A stretch of DNA of 33,008 nt, taken from the NCBI RefSeq assembly GCF_011516835.1, contig NZ_WOTB01000037.1, forward strand, positions 1 through 33,008, given 5' to 3'. The stretch's first letter is position 1. Each line of letters opens with the position of its first letter. This DNA is from Acetobacter musti. Its GTDB lineage: Bacteria > Pseudomonadota > Alphaproteobacteria > Acetobacterales > Acetobacteraceae. Made by a program: the position numbers and the translations under genes. Below, one piece after another: positions 22,070-29,894 of the stretch. The notes under the pieces were generated by a model. The model worked only from the letters and a program-made list of their open reading frames with translations, did not search any database and was not told the origin of the DNA.

Positions 22070-22437
22070 TCCGCCCCGGGATCGTCCGATGGCCTGATCC
22101 GCGCCCCCTTTTTGAGAGCTCCGGCACTGTGCTGATGCGCCCGGACAATGGTGCTGTCGATCATCATGTATTCATTGTCGTGATCTGCTGCCAGATGGCG
22201 AAAGATCCGCTCAATAACACCAGTTTCACACCAGCGACGCAGACGTCGGTGCACGTTTTTCCAATCCCCGAAACGGCCCGGAAGATCACGCCAGGGGATG
22301 CCTGCACGGTAGCGATACAGCACAGCTTCTACGAAAAGGCGGTTGTCTGCGGCAGTGCCTCCGACATGACCCTCACGCCCCGGAAGAAGGTCTTTTATCC
22401 GCTCCCACTGGTCGTCACGTAAGCCATAGCGCCGCAT
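22066..22437 (-). CDS. IS5-family transposase, orfA (N-terminal part)
   Basis: A 123-aa frame starting at ATG 22437 with GGAGGAG 9 nt upstream. It reads MRRYGLRDDQWERIKDLLPG, then YRYRAGIPWRDLPGRFGDWK, and MIDSTIVRAHQHSAG with the first catalytic Asp. A slippery heptamer A-AAG-GGG (minus strand, 22111-22105) lies before the stop and would shift ribosomes to the -1 frame of orfB, giving the full transposase; this mode is well known in the IS427 group. The frame is intact, but the element has lost its right end. Confidence 0.87.
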   Translation of the reverse strand: MRRYGLRDDQWERIKDLLPGREGHVGGTAADNRLFVEAVLYRYRAGIPWRDLPGRFGDWKNVHRRLRRWCETGVIERIFRHLAADHDNEYMMIDSTIVRAHQHSAGALKKGARIRPSDDPGAD

Positions 22438-22498
22438 CTGTTGTTCTCCTCCAAAGCCGGAAAAACAGTCAGCACAGAGCGACAAAAAGTACAACCTG

Positions 22499-23788
22499 GA
22501 GGGTTCGAAAAACCCCTTGGCTCTGAATTGGTGGCTGTGATTCCATACCTTGTGTGATGATTGGGGGGATGGCTCATGAAGCAGCCGGGTTTCTTTGATG
22601 TTGACGAGCGGCTTGCCCGGTTAAGCGGGCTTGGCGATCAGTTGGAGGCATTTTCCCGGACTGTGGATTTTGAGGCGTTCCGCCCTGATCTGGAGAAGGC
22701 TCTGGCCTATTCAGACAGGAGCAAAGGCGGCCGTCCCCCGTTCGATCCGGTGCTGATGTTCAAGATCCTAGTCATCCAGACGCTGAACAATCTCTCCGAC
22801 GAGCGAACGGAATATCTGATCAACGACCGCCCGTCCTTCATGCGTTTCCTCGGTCTGGGACTGTCGGACCGGGTGCCCGATGCCAAAACGGTCTGGCTGT
22901 TTCGCGAGCGTCTGACCGAGGCAGGCGCCATCCAGAAGCTGTTCGAGCGCTTTGACGCCACCCTGCGTAACGCTGGGTATCTGCCGATGTCCGGCCAGAT
23001 CCTGGATGCCACGCTGGTGGCAGCGCCAAAGCAGCGCAATACCAAAGGGGAGAAAGCGGATCTCCGGGCGGGACGTATTCCAGAAGACTGGCAGGACAAG
23101 CCCGCAAAGATGTCGCACAAGGATCGTCATGCACGATGGACACTTAAGTTCACGAAGGCGAAGCGGCAGGACGATGGAACCATACCGTCGAGCGATCTCG
23201 CCATCCCGTTCTTTGGCTACAAATCCCACATCTCCATCGACCGGAAGTTTCGGTTCATCCGAAAATGGAAGACGACGGATGCCGCCGCCAGTGATGGTGC
23301 GCGATTGAGAGAGGGGCTGTTAGATAAAACCAATACGGCCTCAAGCGTTTGGGCTGATACAGCTTATCGCTCGAAAGCGAATGAGGACTTCATGGACAAA
23401 GAGGGTTTTGTCTCAAAGGTTCACAGAAAAAAGCCGCATCTCAAGCCTATGCCCCGACATATCCAGAAATCGAATGCTGGAAAGTCCGTGATCCGATCAC
23501 GCGTCGAGCACGTCTTTGCCGACCAGAAATCACAGACGGGATTGTTCATCCGAACTGTCGGTATCACCCGGGCCACCATGAGGATCGGGCTGGCCAATAT
23601 CGTCTACAACATGCGCCGCTTCCTCTTCCTCGAAAGGTTGAACGCGAGCGCGTAGTCATCCAGCGGGAGGGCAGTCCCCGATCTGCTCAAAACGCAGATC
23701 AAAAGCTACCCCAAAAACCGTAAATCAAATCGCCAAAACCCTGAAATCACGAGCCAGGCGCATCAACCAACGGTTCTTCGATCCCTCC
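22499..23788 (+). mobile_element. IS5-family element of the IS5 group
   Basis: An element of about 1290 bp. The left end GGAGGGTTCGAAAAACC (22499-22515) matches the right end in inverted orientation (23772-23788) at 15 of 17 positions. It contains one intact transposase gene. No target duplication is visible; its left side abuts the broken copy 2 and its right side the broken copy 3, so its arrival or later deletion probably destroyed both. Confidence 0.75.
22576..23655 (+). CDS. IS5-family (IS5 group) transposase
   Basis: A 359-aa DDE transposase beginning MKQPGFFDVDERLARLSGLG, with the N-terminal DUF772-type segment (GRPPFDPVLMFKILVIQTL) and catalytic residues in QILDATLVAAPKQ (first Asp), WADTAYRSKANEDF (second Asp) and RVEHVFADQK (Glu). 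Start ATG 22576 follows a GGGGGGA; a TTG five codons earlier is open but has no family support. The frame looks complete and the gene may be active. Confidence 0.92.
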   Translation: MKQPGFFDVDERLARLSGLGDQLEAFSRTVDFEAFRPDLEKALAYSDRSKGGRPPFDPVLMFKILVIQTLNNLSDERTEYLINDRPSFMRFLGLGLSDRVPDAKTVWLFRERLTEAGAIQKLFERFDATLRNAGYLPMSGQILDATLVAAPKQRNTKGEKADLRAGRIPEDWQDKPAKMSHKDRHARWTLKFTKAKRQDDGTIPSSDLAIPFFGYKSHISIDRKFRFIRKWKTTDAAASDGARLREGLLDKTNTASSVWADTAYRSKANEDFMDKEGFVSKVHRKKPHLKPMPRHIQKSNAGKSVIRSRVEHVFADQKSQTGLFIRTVGITRATMRIGLANIVYNMRRFLFLERLNASA

Positions 23789-24389
23789 ATCTGCCACCCC
23801 GCTTCGGCGACCTGGAAGAATGTTCACGGGCGTCTGTGTCTCTGGTGCGAAAGCGGCGTCATCGAGCAGATTTTCCGGCATCTGGCCGCTGAGCGCGACA
23901 ATGAATACAGGATGATCGACAGCACAGTTGTCCGTGCACACCGGCGCGCCCGTAAAAAAGGGCGCGGATCAGGCCATCGGACGATCCCGTGGCGGACTGA
24001 CCATTAAAATTCATGCTATTGTTGACGCGTCAGGAGAAACAGCAGTTCTTTCTCTGATGCCTAGGCAGAGAGCAGATATCACTGAAGCGGAACCGCTGCT
24101 GGATGAAGTCGATCCCGAATCCTTGATCGTTGACAAGGCTTATGGCGCCAATCCGTTCATTGAAAATCTTGAAGAACGGCAGATCAGCCCGGTTATTCCG
24201 TCAAGGGGAAACCGACGTAATCCCCGGAAAATCCTATGTTTGCTTTATAAAACGAAACATCGTTGAATGGTTCTTCGCCAGACTGAAGCGGTTCAGAGGC
24301 ATTGCAACATGCTGTGATAAGCTGAACTCAACCTTCCTCGCGTCCGTTCAACTCGTCGCAACTGCTGTCGGAATTAACTGACAGCATGC
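23789..24389 (+). pseudogene. IS5-family transposase remnant, copy 3
   Basis: A broken transposase of the same type as copy 1 (shared VDASG, ADITEAEPLLDEV and NRRNPRKI segments). The N-terminus is cut off by the right end of the IS5-group element at 23788. An extra base near 23810 (TWKNVHGRL region) and a frame change near 24200-24240 split what remains, so the DDE core is not continuous. Its C-terminus (FRGIATCCDKLNSTFLAS) ends at 24381, followed by a degenerate inverted repeat TTAACTGACAGCATGC (24374-24389). Confidence 0.82.
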
Positions 24390-24744
24390 TGTAAAACAGC
24401 CAAACTTTCCGCACCATTCAGCCAAATTTGGCGGACTACAATTCCTGACAACTCAGAAGATATCCATGAAATTATGAATAATCCGAAGTCAGAGGTTGTT
24501 GCATTCGTTTGCGGGCTCCATCTGGAATGCGGTTAGCCGGTAGCCGTCACAGTTCCGGAGGGGAACACTGCAAAAATATCCACGCGCTGAACCGATCAGA
24601 GAGGACGGTATGATTATCGAACCGGGACATAAGTCGCGCCGATAACCGACGGCAAAACAACGGATTATCGCTCTTCAGCGTAATCCGCATCTTTCTCCGC
24701 TCCCCCAGTCGAGATAATCAAAAACCTTGTTCTCTTATGACGAG
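24390..24744. other. Intergenic stretch without recognisable features
   Basis: About 350 bp between the transposase relic and the vapBC promoter. No open frame with a credible start, no repeat and no RNA-like structure stands out. The only function visible is a -35 (TTGTTC, 24727-24732) for the vapB promoter at its right edge. Confidence 0.5.
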
Positions 24745-24766
24745 GTATATACACTATGACATATAC
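24745..24766 (+). promoter_or_regulatory. vapBC promoter and operator
   Basis: GTATAT (24745-24750) and ATATAC (24761-24766) form an inverted repeat with a 10-bp spacer. It overlaps a -10 (TACACT, 24750-24755) placed 17 bp after TTGTTC (24727-24732). This is the usual position for VapBC autorepression. Confidence 0.65.
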
Positions 24767-24781
24767 ATCTGGGAGTCCACC

Positions 24782-25054
24782 ATGCCAGTTCCTGAAATCC
24801 ATCCGCGACCTCGGGAAGTAAAACTCTTCCGGAATAATCGCAGTCAGGCAGTGCGTATTCCGGTCGAATTTGAACTGCCGGGAGACCGGGTGCTTATCCG
24901 CCGCGACGGTGACAGGCTGGTTCTTGAGCCCGTCAAGGCACCATCTACGCTGAAAGAACTCCTCGCGGCATGGCGCGAAGAGCCGCCGTTAGGTCCTGGC
25001 GACGATTTGCCCGACGTTCACGATGTCGCCGCCAGACCTGAAGATATCCTGTGA
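24782..25054 (+). CDS. vapB: VapB-type antitoxin (AbrB/SpoVT fold)
   Basis: A 90-aa antitoxin. The N-terminal swapped-hairpin AbrB domain is visible as REVKLFRNNRSQAVRIPVEF, then GDRVLIRRDGDRLVLEP. The C-terminal 35 residues (ELLAAWREEPPLGPGDDLPD) are acidic and would block the toxin. The start at 24782 follows GGGAG by 7 nt; an upstream ATG at 24737 would put the operator inside the gene and is rejected. It is coupled to the toxin by a GTGA overlap. Confidence 0.93.
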   Translation: MPVPEIHPRPREVKLFRNNRSQAVRIPVEFELPGDRVLIRRDGDRLVLEPVKAPSTLKELLAAWREEPPLGPGDDLPDVHDVAARPEDIL

Positions 25055-25464
25055 GCGCCTACCTTCTCGATACCAACATCATCAGCGATCTTGTCCGCAA
25101 TCCATCAGGAGCTGCCGCGCAACGCATTGAACATCTCGACCCAGGCGACCTCTGCACCAGCATCATCGTGGCGGCCGAACTGCGATATGGGTGCGCTAAA
25201 AAGGGCTCCTTGAAGCTGCTGACCCGCGTTGAAAGCGTGCTGGCGTTTGTACCAGTACTGCCATTCGATATTCCGGCTGATGGTGAATACGGCGGCATCC
25301 GCGCCGAACTCGAAGCAGCAGGGCAGATAATTGGTATGAATGATTTGCTGATCGCGGCCCATGCTTACACCCTCAAGGCAACGCTGGTAACGAACAACAC
25401 CCGTGAGTTTGGTCGCATCCGGGGGCTGACCGTCGAGAACTGGCTGGAGAATTTGCATGACTGA
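25051..25464 (+). CDS. vapC: VapC-type PIN-domain toxin
   Basis: A 137-aa PIN-domain ribonuclease with D7 (YLLDTNIISDL), E43 (VAAELRYG), D98 (GMNDLLIAAHA) and N116 (TNNTREF). The motif G-M-N-D-L-L-I-A-A-H-A is typical of the VapC/FitB group that targets initiator tRNA. GTG 25051 overlaps the antitoxin stop. The pair stabilises the plasmid and lies 73 bp before the first IS91 element. A short inverted repeat GGCAAA/TTTGCC (25497-25514) follows the gene. Confidence 0.94.
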   Translation: MSAYLLDTNIISDLVRNPSGAAAQRIEHLDPGDLCTSIIVAAELRYGCAKKGSLKLLTRVESVLAFVPVLPFDIPADGEYGGIRAELEAAGQIIGMNDLLIAAHAYTLKATLVTNNTREFGRIRGLTVENWLENLHD

Positions 25465-25670
25465 CAACCAGATGATCGGAAATCGGGTTTAGAAATGGCA
25501 AAATGAATTTTGCCCGATACCTTATGTCTGCTTCGGGGGGGGAGAACGAACCCGCTGCGCGGGATTGGTGCGGTGTGCAGGTCTGTCACCACGGCGTGAG
25601 CGATCTGTTTTATTTGGAACTGTCCTGATCGGGCCAAGCACTCTGGCTTCTTCCCACCAGAAGGAGCCGG

Positions 25671-26582
25671 ATGATGACAGAGTCCCTGTGCATTGCTGCA
25701 ATCAGTCCCCTTCGCCAGCGCCTGCTTGATGACATGGCGGTGCGGCGGTTCTCCCGGGAGACGCAGCGCAATTACCTTCGCGATGTCGGCCGTTTCGCCA
25801 CGTTTCTGGGCCGCTCACCCCATACGGCAACAGCCGAGGATGTGCGCCAGTTCCAGATTGCGCAGAACGAGGCTGGCATGCCGACACCGACCATGAATGC
25901 CATCGTGTCGGCGCTGCGGTTTTTCTTCACCCAGACGCTCGACCGCCCCGACCTTGCACGCAAGCTGGTACGGGTAGCGCAGCCCCGCAACCTGCCCGTC
26001 GTGCTGAGCCGCGATGAAGTTGCCCGGTTGCTCAACGCGACCGTATGCCTCAAGCATCAGGCCGCCCTGTCGGTCGCCTATGGGGCAGGCCTGCGGGTGG
26101 CCGAGGTTGCAGCTCTCAAGATCAGCGATATCGACAGCGAGCGCATGCTGCTCAGGGTCGAACGGGGCAAAGGGGGACGATATCGCAACGCCATGCTTCC
26201 GGCAGACCTTCTGCCCCTGCTGCGGGAGTGGTGGAAGGCCGGACGCCAGCAGGGCGTGATGCATTCCGGTGGCTGGCTGTTTCCCGGGCAGGACACCATG
26301 AGGCCCATCAGCACACGGCAGCTCCATCGCGTGGTTGTCGATGCCGCGCGGGCTGCTTCGATCACCAGACGTGTGGGGCCTCATACCCTGCGGCACAGCT
26401 TTGCCACGCACCTGCTTGAGGATGGTGTCGATGTCCGCGTGATCCAGGTCCTGCTGGGTCATTCCCGTCTGGAGACCACGGCCCTTTATACAAAGGTTGC
26501 GACACGGACCGTGCGGGCCGTCATCAGTCCGCTCGACAGGCTGGGTATGCTGACGACGGCGCAGGCAAGGCCCGACGGCTGA
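25671..26582 (+). CDS. IS91-associated tyrosine recombinase, copy 1
   Basis: A 303-aa XerC/D-like integrase. The N-terminal SAM-like core-binding domain covers about residues 10-105 (RRFSRETQRNYLRDVGRF). The catalytic domain has R142 (GAGLRVAEVAAL), K167 (ERGKGGRYR), H238 and R241 (HTLRHSFATHLLE), H264 (LLGHSRLETT) and nucleophile Y273 (ALYTKV), all present. The gene is followed 19 bp later by the HUH transposase and has an AGGAG-type site before ATG 25671. This two-gene form is known for a subset of IS91-like elements; the recombinase probably resolves or assists transposition. Confidence 0.92.
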   Translation: MMTESLCIAAISPLRQRLLDDMAVRRFSRETQRNYLRDVGRFATFLGRSPHTATAEDVRQFQIAQNEAGMPTPTMNAIVSALRFFFTQTLDRPDLARKLVRVAQPRNLPVVLSRDEVARLLNATVCLKHQAALSVAYGAGLRVAEVAALKISDIDSERMLLRVERGKGGRYRNAMLPADLLPLLREWWKAGRQQGVMHSGGWLFPGQDTMRPISTRQLHRVVVDAARAASITRRVGPHTLRHSFATHLLEDGVDVRVIQVLLGHSRLETTALYTKVATRTVRAVISPLDRLGMLTTAQARPDG

Positions 26583-26601
26583 TCCCCGGGCGGGGGCGGT
26601 C

Positions 26602-27792
26602 ATGTCCGCCTCCCTCGCACTGGGGGACATCTTCCGGGCTGCCGGCCCTGCCTGGCGGGCAGCCCATGCCGGCCGTCTCCCCCTGCAGCAGCTCAAGGTC
26701 ATGGCGGCGATCGAACATTGTCGCACCGCGGCCCTTGGTGGTCATGTCGCGGCCTGCGGGGACTGCGGACACTGGCGGATCGCCTATAACAGCTGCCGCA
26801 ACCGTCATTGTCCGCGCTGTCAGGGGAACGCCGCGCGGACATGGCTGGCCGAGCGGGAGGCCGATCTGCTGCCGGTCGGGTATTTCCATGTCGTCTTCAC
26901 CCTGCCTGCACGGATCGCCGACATCGCACTTCAAAACAAGGCCGTTCTCTACGCCCTGCTGTTCCAGGCCGCCTCGGAGACGATGATGACGATCGCCGCC
27001 GATCCCCGGCATCTGGGTGCCCGCATCGGCATCACCGCCGTGCTGCACAGCTGGGGGTCGGCGCTGACCCACCATCCCCACGTGCACATGATCGTGCCGG
27101 GTGGCGGTCTCTCGCCCGATGGCCGGCGCTGGATCTCGTCACGCCCTGCCTTCCTGCTGCCCGTTCGCGTGCTGGGCAAACTGTTCCGCCGCCTGTTCCT
27201 GACCCGGCTGCGCGCACTTTTCGATGCCGACCGGCTGGCCTTTCGGGGGCAGCTTGCCCCTCTGGCAGACCGCCGTGCCTTTATGCGGTATCTGGCTCCT
27301 GTGCGCAGCACGCGCTGGGTCGTCTACGCCAAACCGCCTTTTGCCGGTCCTAAAGCAGTGCTGGCCTACCTGTCGCGCTATACCCACCGTGTCGCCATCT
27401 CGAACCGCCGCCTCCTGGCGTTCAACGAAAACGGCGTGACGTTCCGCTACAAGGACTACCGGCGGGACACGGCCCAGCAGCAGCAGGTCATGACACTCGC
27501 CACGGATGAGTTCATCCGCCGCTTCATGCTGCATGTCCTGCCACGGGGATTTCATCGCATCCGCCATTATGGCCTGCTGGCCAGTTCCAGCCGCAAGGCC
27601 AGCCTCGCCCGGGTGCGGGAACTGCTGAATGTCATATCCACACCAGCGCCAGAAGTCCCGGAAGCCGAACCGGTCACGCCACCGCCGTGCCCATGCTGTG
27701 GTGGTCCGATGGTCGTCATCCAGATCCTTCCCCGATGGTGCCAGCCCCGAGGGCCGCCACAGGCGAGTGATCCAACCAAGGGATCACCATGA
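26602..27792 (+). CDS. IS91-family HUH transposase, copy 1
   Basis: A 396-aa rolling-circle transposase. An N-terminal zinc-binding domain has C52 and C55 (CGDC), C65, C70 and C73 (SCRNRHCPRCQG). The HUH motif is HHPHVHMIVPGGG with H160 and H162. A downstream YLSRYTHRVAISNRRL supplies the likely nucleophilic Tyr. The C-terminus ends with a second Cys cluster (PPCPCCGGPM). It nicks one strand and moves the element by rolling-circle replication. The gene appears intact. Confidence 0.93.
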   Translation: MSASLALGDIFRAAGPAWRAAHAGRLPLQQLKVMAAIEHCRTAALGGHVAACGDCGHWRIAYNSCRNRHCPRCQGNAARTWLAEREADLLPVGYFHVVFTLPARIADIALQNKAVLYALLFQAASETMMTIAADPRHLGARIGITAVLHSWGSALTHHPHVHMIVPGGGLSPDGRRWISSRPAFLLPVRVLGKLFRRLFLTRLRALFDADRLAFRGQLAPLADRRAFMRYLAPVRSTRWVVYAKPPFAGPKAVLAYLSRYTHRVAISNRRLLAFNENGVTFRYKDYRRDTAQQQQVMTLATDEFIRRFMLHVLPRGFHRIRHYGLLASSSRKASLARVRELLNVISTPAPEVPEAEPVTPPPCPCCGGPMVVIQILPRWCQPRGPPQASDPTKGSP

Positions 27793-28218
27793 CAGCCCGC
27801 AGATACGACAGCATGACCGATCCCGATGTCGGAGTGGCTCCGCGCCGGCAAACCGAGGCTCCTGTACGCATCACTGAAAAAATCGGGAAAATCGCTGCCT
27901 GCACCGCCAGTTCTGACATCGCGTCATGCAGATCCGGTCACAAAAACCCGTTCCAGTTCCACAAACGCACCTGTATGCTCTGGCTCAGGCTCTCCCACGG
28001 GGTGGCGCCAGTTGCAAATTCTCCATAACTGAGTCCCGGTGTCGCGGGTTCGGTCTTCCCAGACTTTCGTACGCCTCGCAGCGCCCGAAACCCTTCAGGA
28101 CAAGCTGCCCGACCGCTTCTGGGCGCCCAAGCCGGGAAAGCGGAAGGTCCGGTTTGCATACCTGGCTCATTGGAAGCGGACATTGGCTACTTTTAGCTTG
28201 AAACAGAAGTGGCCGAAG

Positions 28219-28241
28219 GTGTATCTACAATGTAGACACAC
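28219..28241 (+). promoter_or_regulatory. mazEF promoter and operator
   Basis: The stretch GTGTATCTAC-AAT-GTAGACACAC is a 23-bp palindrome with one mismatched pair. It overlaps the -10 (TATCTA, 28222-28227), 18 bp after TTGAAA (28198-28203). MazE/MazF would bind it to repress the operon. The 28108-28197 part of the gap holds nothing else recognised. Confidence 0.72.
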
Positions 28242-28255
28242 AAGGGAGAGATCCA

Positions 28256-28498
28256 ATGCATGGGACCGTTCGCAAATGGGGGAACAGCGCTGCCATCCGT
28301 CTACCAGCCAATATCCTTGAAGCGGTTCACCTACAGATCAATCAGGCTGTTGATGTCCGGGAAGAAGATGGGCGTATCATCATTCAACCGGTTCACCCTG
28401 CTGTCCTTTCGCTGGACACCCTGACTGCCGCCATCACGGATGATAACCGTCACGGTGAAGTGAGTTTTGGGCCTGAAATTGGCGGAGAGATCTGGTAA
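28256..28498 (+). CDS. mazE: MazE-type antitoxin
   Basis: An 80-aa AbrB-fold antitoxin beginning MHGTVRKWGNSAAIRLPANI, the classic MazE N-terminus, then QAVDVREEDGRIIIQPV. The acidic C-terminal half wraps MazF. ATG 28256 follows GGGAGAG. The stop codon is directly followed by the mazF ATG. It lies on the 723-bp spacer between the two IS91 copies. Confidence 0.94.
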   Translation: MHGTVRKWGNSAAIRLPANILEAVHLQINQAVDVREEDGRIIIQPVHPAVLSLDTLTAAITDDNRHGEVSFGPEIGGEIW

Positions 28499-28828
28499 AT
28501 GTCAGCATGGGTGCCAGATTGCGGAGACATCGTCTGGCTGGAGTTTGATCCTCAGGCAGGGCGTGAACAATCTGGGCATCGCCCGGCTGTGGTGCTTTCG
28601 CCAGTTAGTTACAACAAAAAATCTGGTATGATTGTTTGTTGCCCGACAACGACAAAAATCAAAGGGTATCCCTTTGAAGTGCCTTTGACAGGAGAGCCGA
28701 CAAGCGTGGTTCTCTCTGATCAGGTTCGCAGTCTTGATTGGCGCGCCAGACGAGCAAAGCATAAAGGTCGGGTCTCCGAAAGAGAACTGGAAGCGGTGCG
28801 CGAACGAACAAGATTACTCGTCGGGTGA
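28499..28828 (+). CDS. mazF: MazF-type mRNA interferase
   Basis: A 109-aa toxin of the MazF/PemK family: PDCGDIVWLEFDPQAGREQS, GHRPAVVLSP (the conserved Arg), then IVCCPTTTKIKGYPFEVPL with the catalytic Thr region, and the SLDWRARRAKHKG stretch. MazF cuts mRNA at short sequence motifs. A GGAGAGA site lies in the end of mazE. Its TGA ends at 28828, two bases before the second IS91 element begins, yet the gene appears full length. Confidence 0.95.
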   Translation: MSAWVPDCGDIVWLEFDPQAGREQSGHRPAVVLSPVSYNKKSGMIVCCPTTTKIKGYPFEVPLTGEPTSVVLSDQVRSLDWRARRAKHKGRVSERELEAVRERTRLLVG

Positions 28829-28963
28829 CTGGGGGAGAACGAACCCGCTGCGCGGGATTGGTGCGGTGTGCAGGTCTGTCACCACGGCGTGAGCGATCTG
28901 TTTTATTTGGAACTGTCCTGATCGGGCCAAGCACTCTGGCTTCTTCCCACCAGAAGGAGCCGG

Positions 28964-29875
28964 ATGATGACAGAGTCCCTGTGCATTGCTGCAATCAGTC
29001 CCCTTCGCCAGCGCCTGCTTGATGACATGGCGGTGCGGCGGTTCTCCCGGGAGACGCAGCGCAATTACCTTCGCGATGTCGGCCGTTTCGCCACGTTTCT
29101 GGGCCGCTCACCCCATACGGCAACAGCCGAGGATGTGCGCCAGTTCCAGATTGCGCAGAACGAGGCTGGCATGCCGACACCGACCATGAATGCCATCGTG
29201 TCGGCGCTGCGGTTTTTCTTCACCCAGACGCTCGACCGCCCCGACCTTGCACGCAAGCTGGTACGGGTAGCGCAGCCCCGCAACCTGCCCGTCGTGCTGA
29301 GCCGCGATGAAGTTGCCCGGTTGCTCAACGCGACCGTATGCCTCAAGCATCAGGCCGCCCTGTCGGTCGCCTATGGGGCAGGCCTGCGGGTGGCCGAGGT
29401 TGCAGCTCTCAAGATCAGCGATATCGACAGCGAGCGCATGCTGCTCAGGGTCGAACGGGGCAAAGGGGGACGATATCGCAACGCCATGCTTCCGGCAGAC
29501 CTTCTGCCCCTGCTGCGGGAGTGGTGGAAGGCCGGACGCCAGCAGGGCGTGATGCATTCCGGTGGCTGGCTGTTTCCCGGGCAGGACACCATGAGGCCCA
29601 TCAGCACACGGCAGCTCCATCGCGTGGTTGTCGATGCCGCGCGGGCTGCTTCGATCACCAGACGTGTGGGGCCTCATACCCTGCGGCACAGCTTTGCCAC
29701 GCACCTGCTTGAGGATGGTGTCGATGTCCGCGTGATCCAGGTCCTGCTGGGTCATTCCCGTCTGGAGACCACGGCCCTTTATACAAAGGTTGCGACACGG
29801 ACCGTGCGGGCCGTCATCAGTCCGCTCGACAGGCTGGGTATGCTGACGACGGCGCAGGCAAGGCCCGACGGCTGA
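28964..29875 (+). CDS. IS91-associated tyrosine recombinase, copy 2
   Basis: The translation is identical over all 303 residues to the copy at 25671, with R142, K167, H238, R241, H264 and Y273 conserved. It is intact, so either copy could supply the activity. It lies 19 bp before the second transposase gene. Confidence 0.92.
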   Translation: MMTESLCIAAISPLRQRLLDDMAVRRFSRETQRNYLRDVGRFATFLGRSPHTATAEDVRQFQIAQNEAGMPTPTMNAIVSALRFFFTQTLDRPDLARKLVRVAQPRNLPVVLSRDEVARLLNATVCLKHQAALSVAYGAGLRVAEVAALKISDIDSERMLLRVERGKGGRYRNAMLPADLLPLLREWWKAGRQQGVMHSGGWLFPGQDTMRPISTRQLHRVVVDAARAASITRRVGPHTLRHSFATHLLEDGVDVRVIQVLLGHSRLETTALYTKVATRTVRAVISPLDRLGMLTTAQARPDG

Positions 29876-29894
29876 TCCCCGGGCGGGGGCGGTC

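Larger units (their letters stand above)
21674..22498 (-). mobile_element. IS5-family element copy 2, right end missing
   Basis: The left inverted repeat GGCGTGTCGTCAGTTAA is at 21674-21690. The transposase frames follow to 22437, but the matching right repeat is absent: the element ends about 30 bp early where the next insertion sequence begins (22499). It is related to, but of a different lineage from, copy 1 at 6141-6996. Without both ends it should not move on its own. Confidence 0.8.
25538..28107 (+). mobile_element. IS91-family element with tyrosine recombinase, copy 1
   Basis: A 2570-bp unit repeated at 28831-31400, with every frame reappearing at a constant offset of 3293 bp. It carries a tyrosine recombinase gene and an IS91-type HUH transposase gene. 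The left end (GGGGGAGAACGAACCC) contains a hairpin CCCGC-TGC-GCGGG. The right end is preceded by about 315 bp without a gene (27793-28107) that holds a CCCG/CGGG hairpin near 28035, a plausible replication origin of the element. No terminal inverted repeats or target duplication are seen, as expected for rolling-circle transposons. The shared part ends CAAGCTG; CAAG is, from memory, one of the IS91 target tetranucleotides. Confidence 0.85.

Noticed and set aside
21674..24389. Composite transposon formed by inverted IS5 copies
   Set aside because: The flanking copies are of different lineages and both are truncated, and the centre is just another insertion sequence.
24737..24781. Upstream start for the VapB antitoxin
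   Set aside because: It would place the promoter -10 and the operator inside the gene, and the ATG at 24782 has the ribosome site.
25815..26726. 303-codon minus-strand frame across the IS91 recombinase (repeated in copy 2)
   Set aside because: It overlaps both intact IS91 genes antisense, lacks a ribosome site and has no recognisable domain.
27789..28032. Short frames after the IS91 transposase (repeated in copy 2)
   Set aside because: No ribosome site or domain; the region more likely holds the rolling-circle origin of the element.
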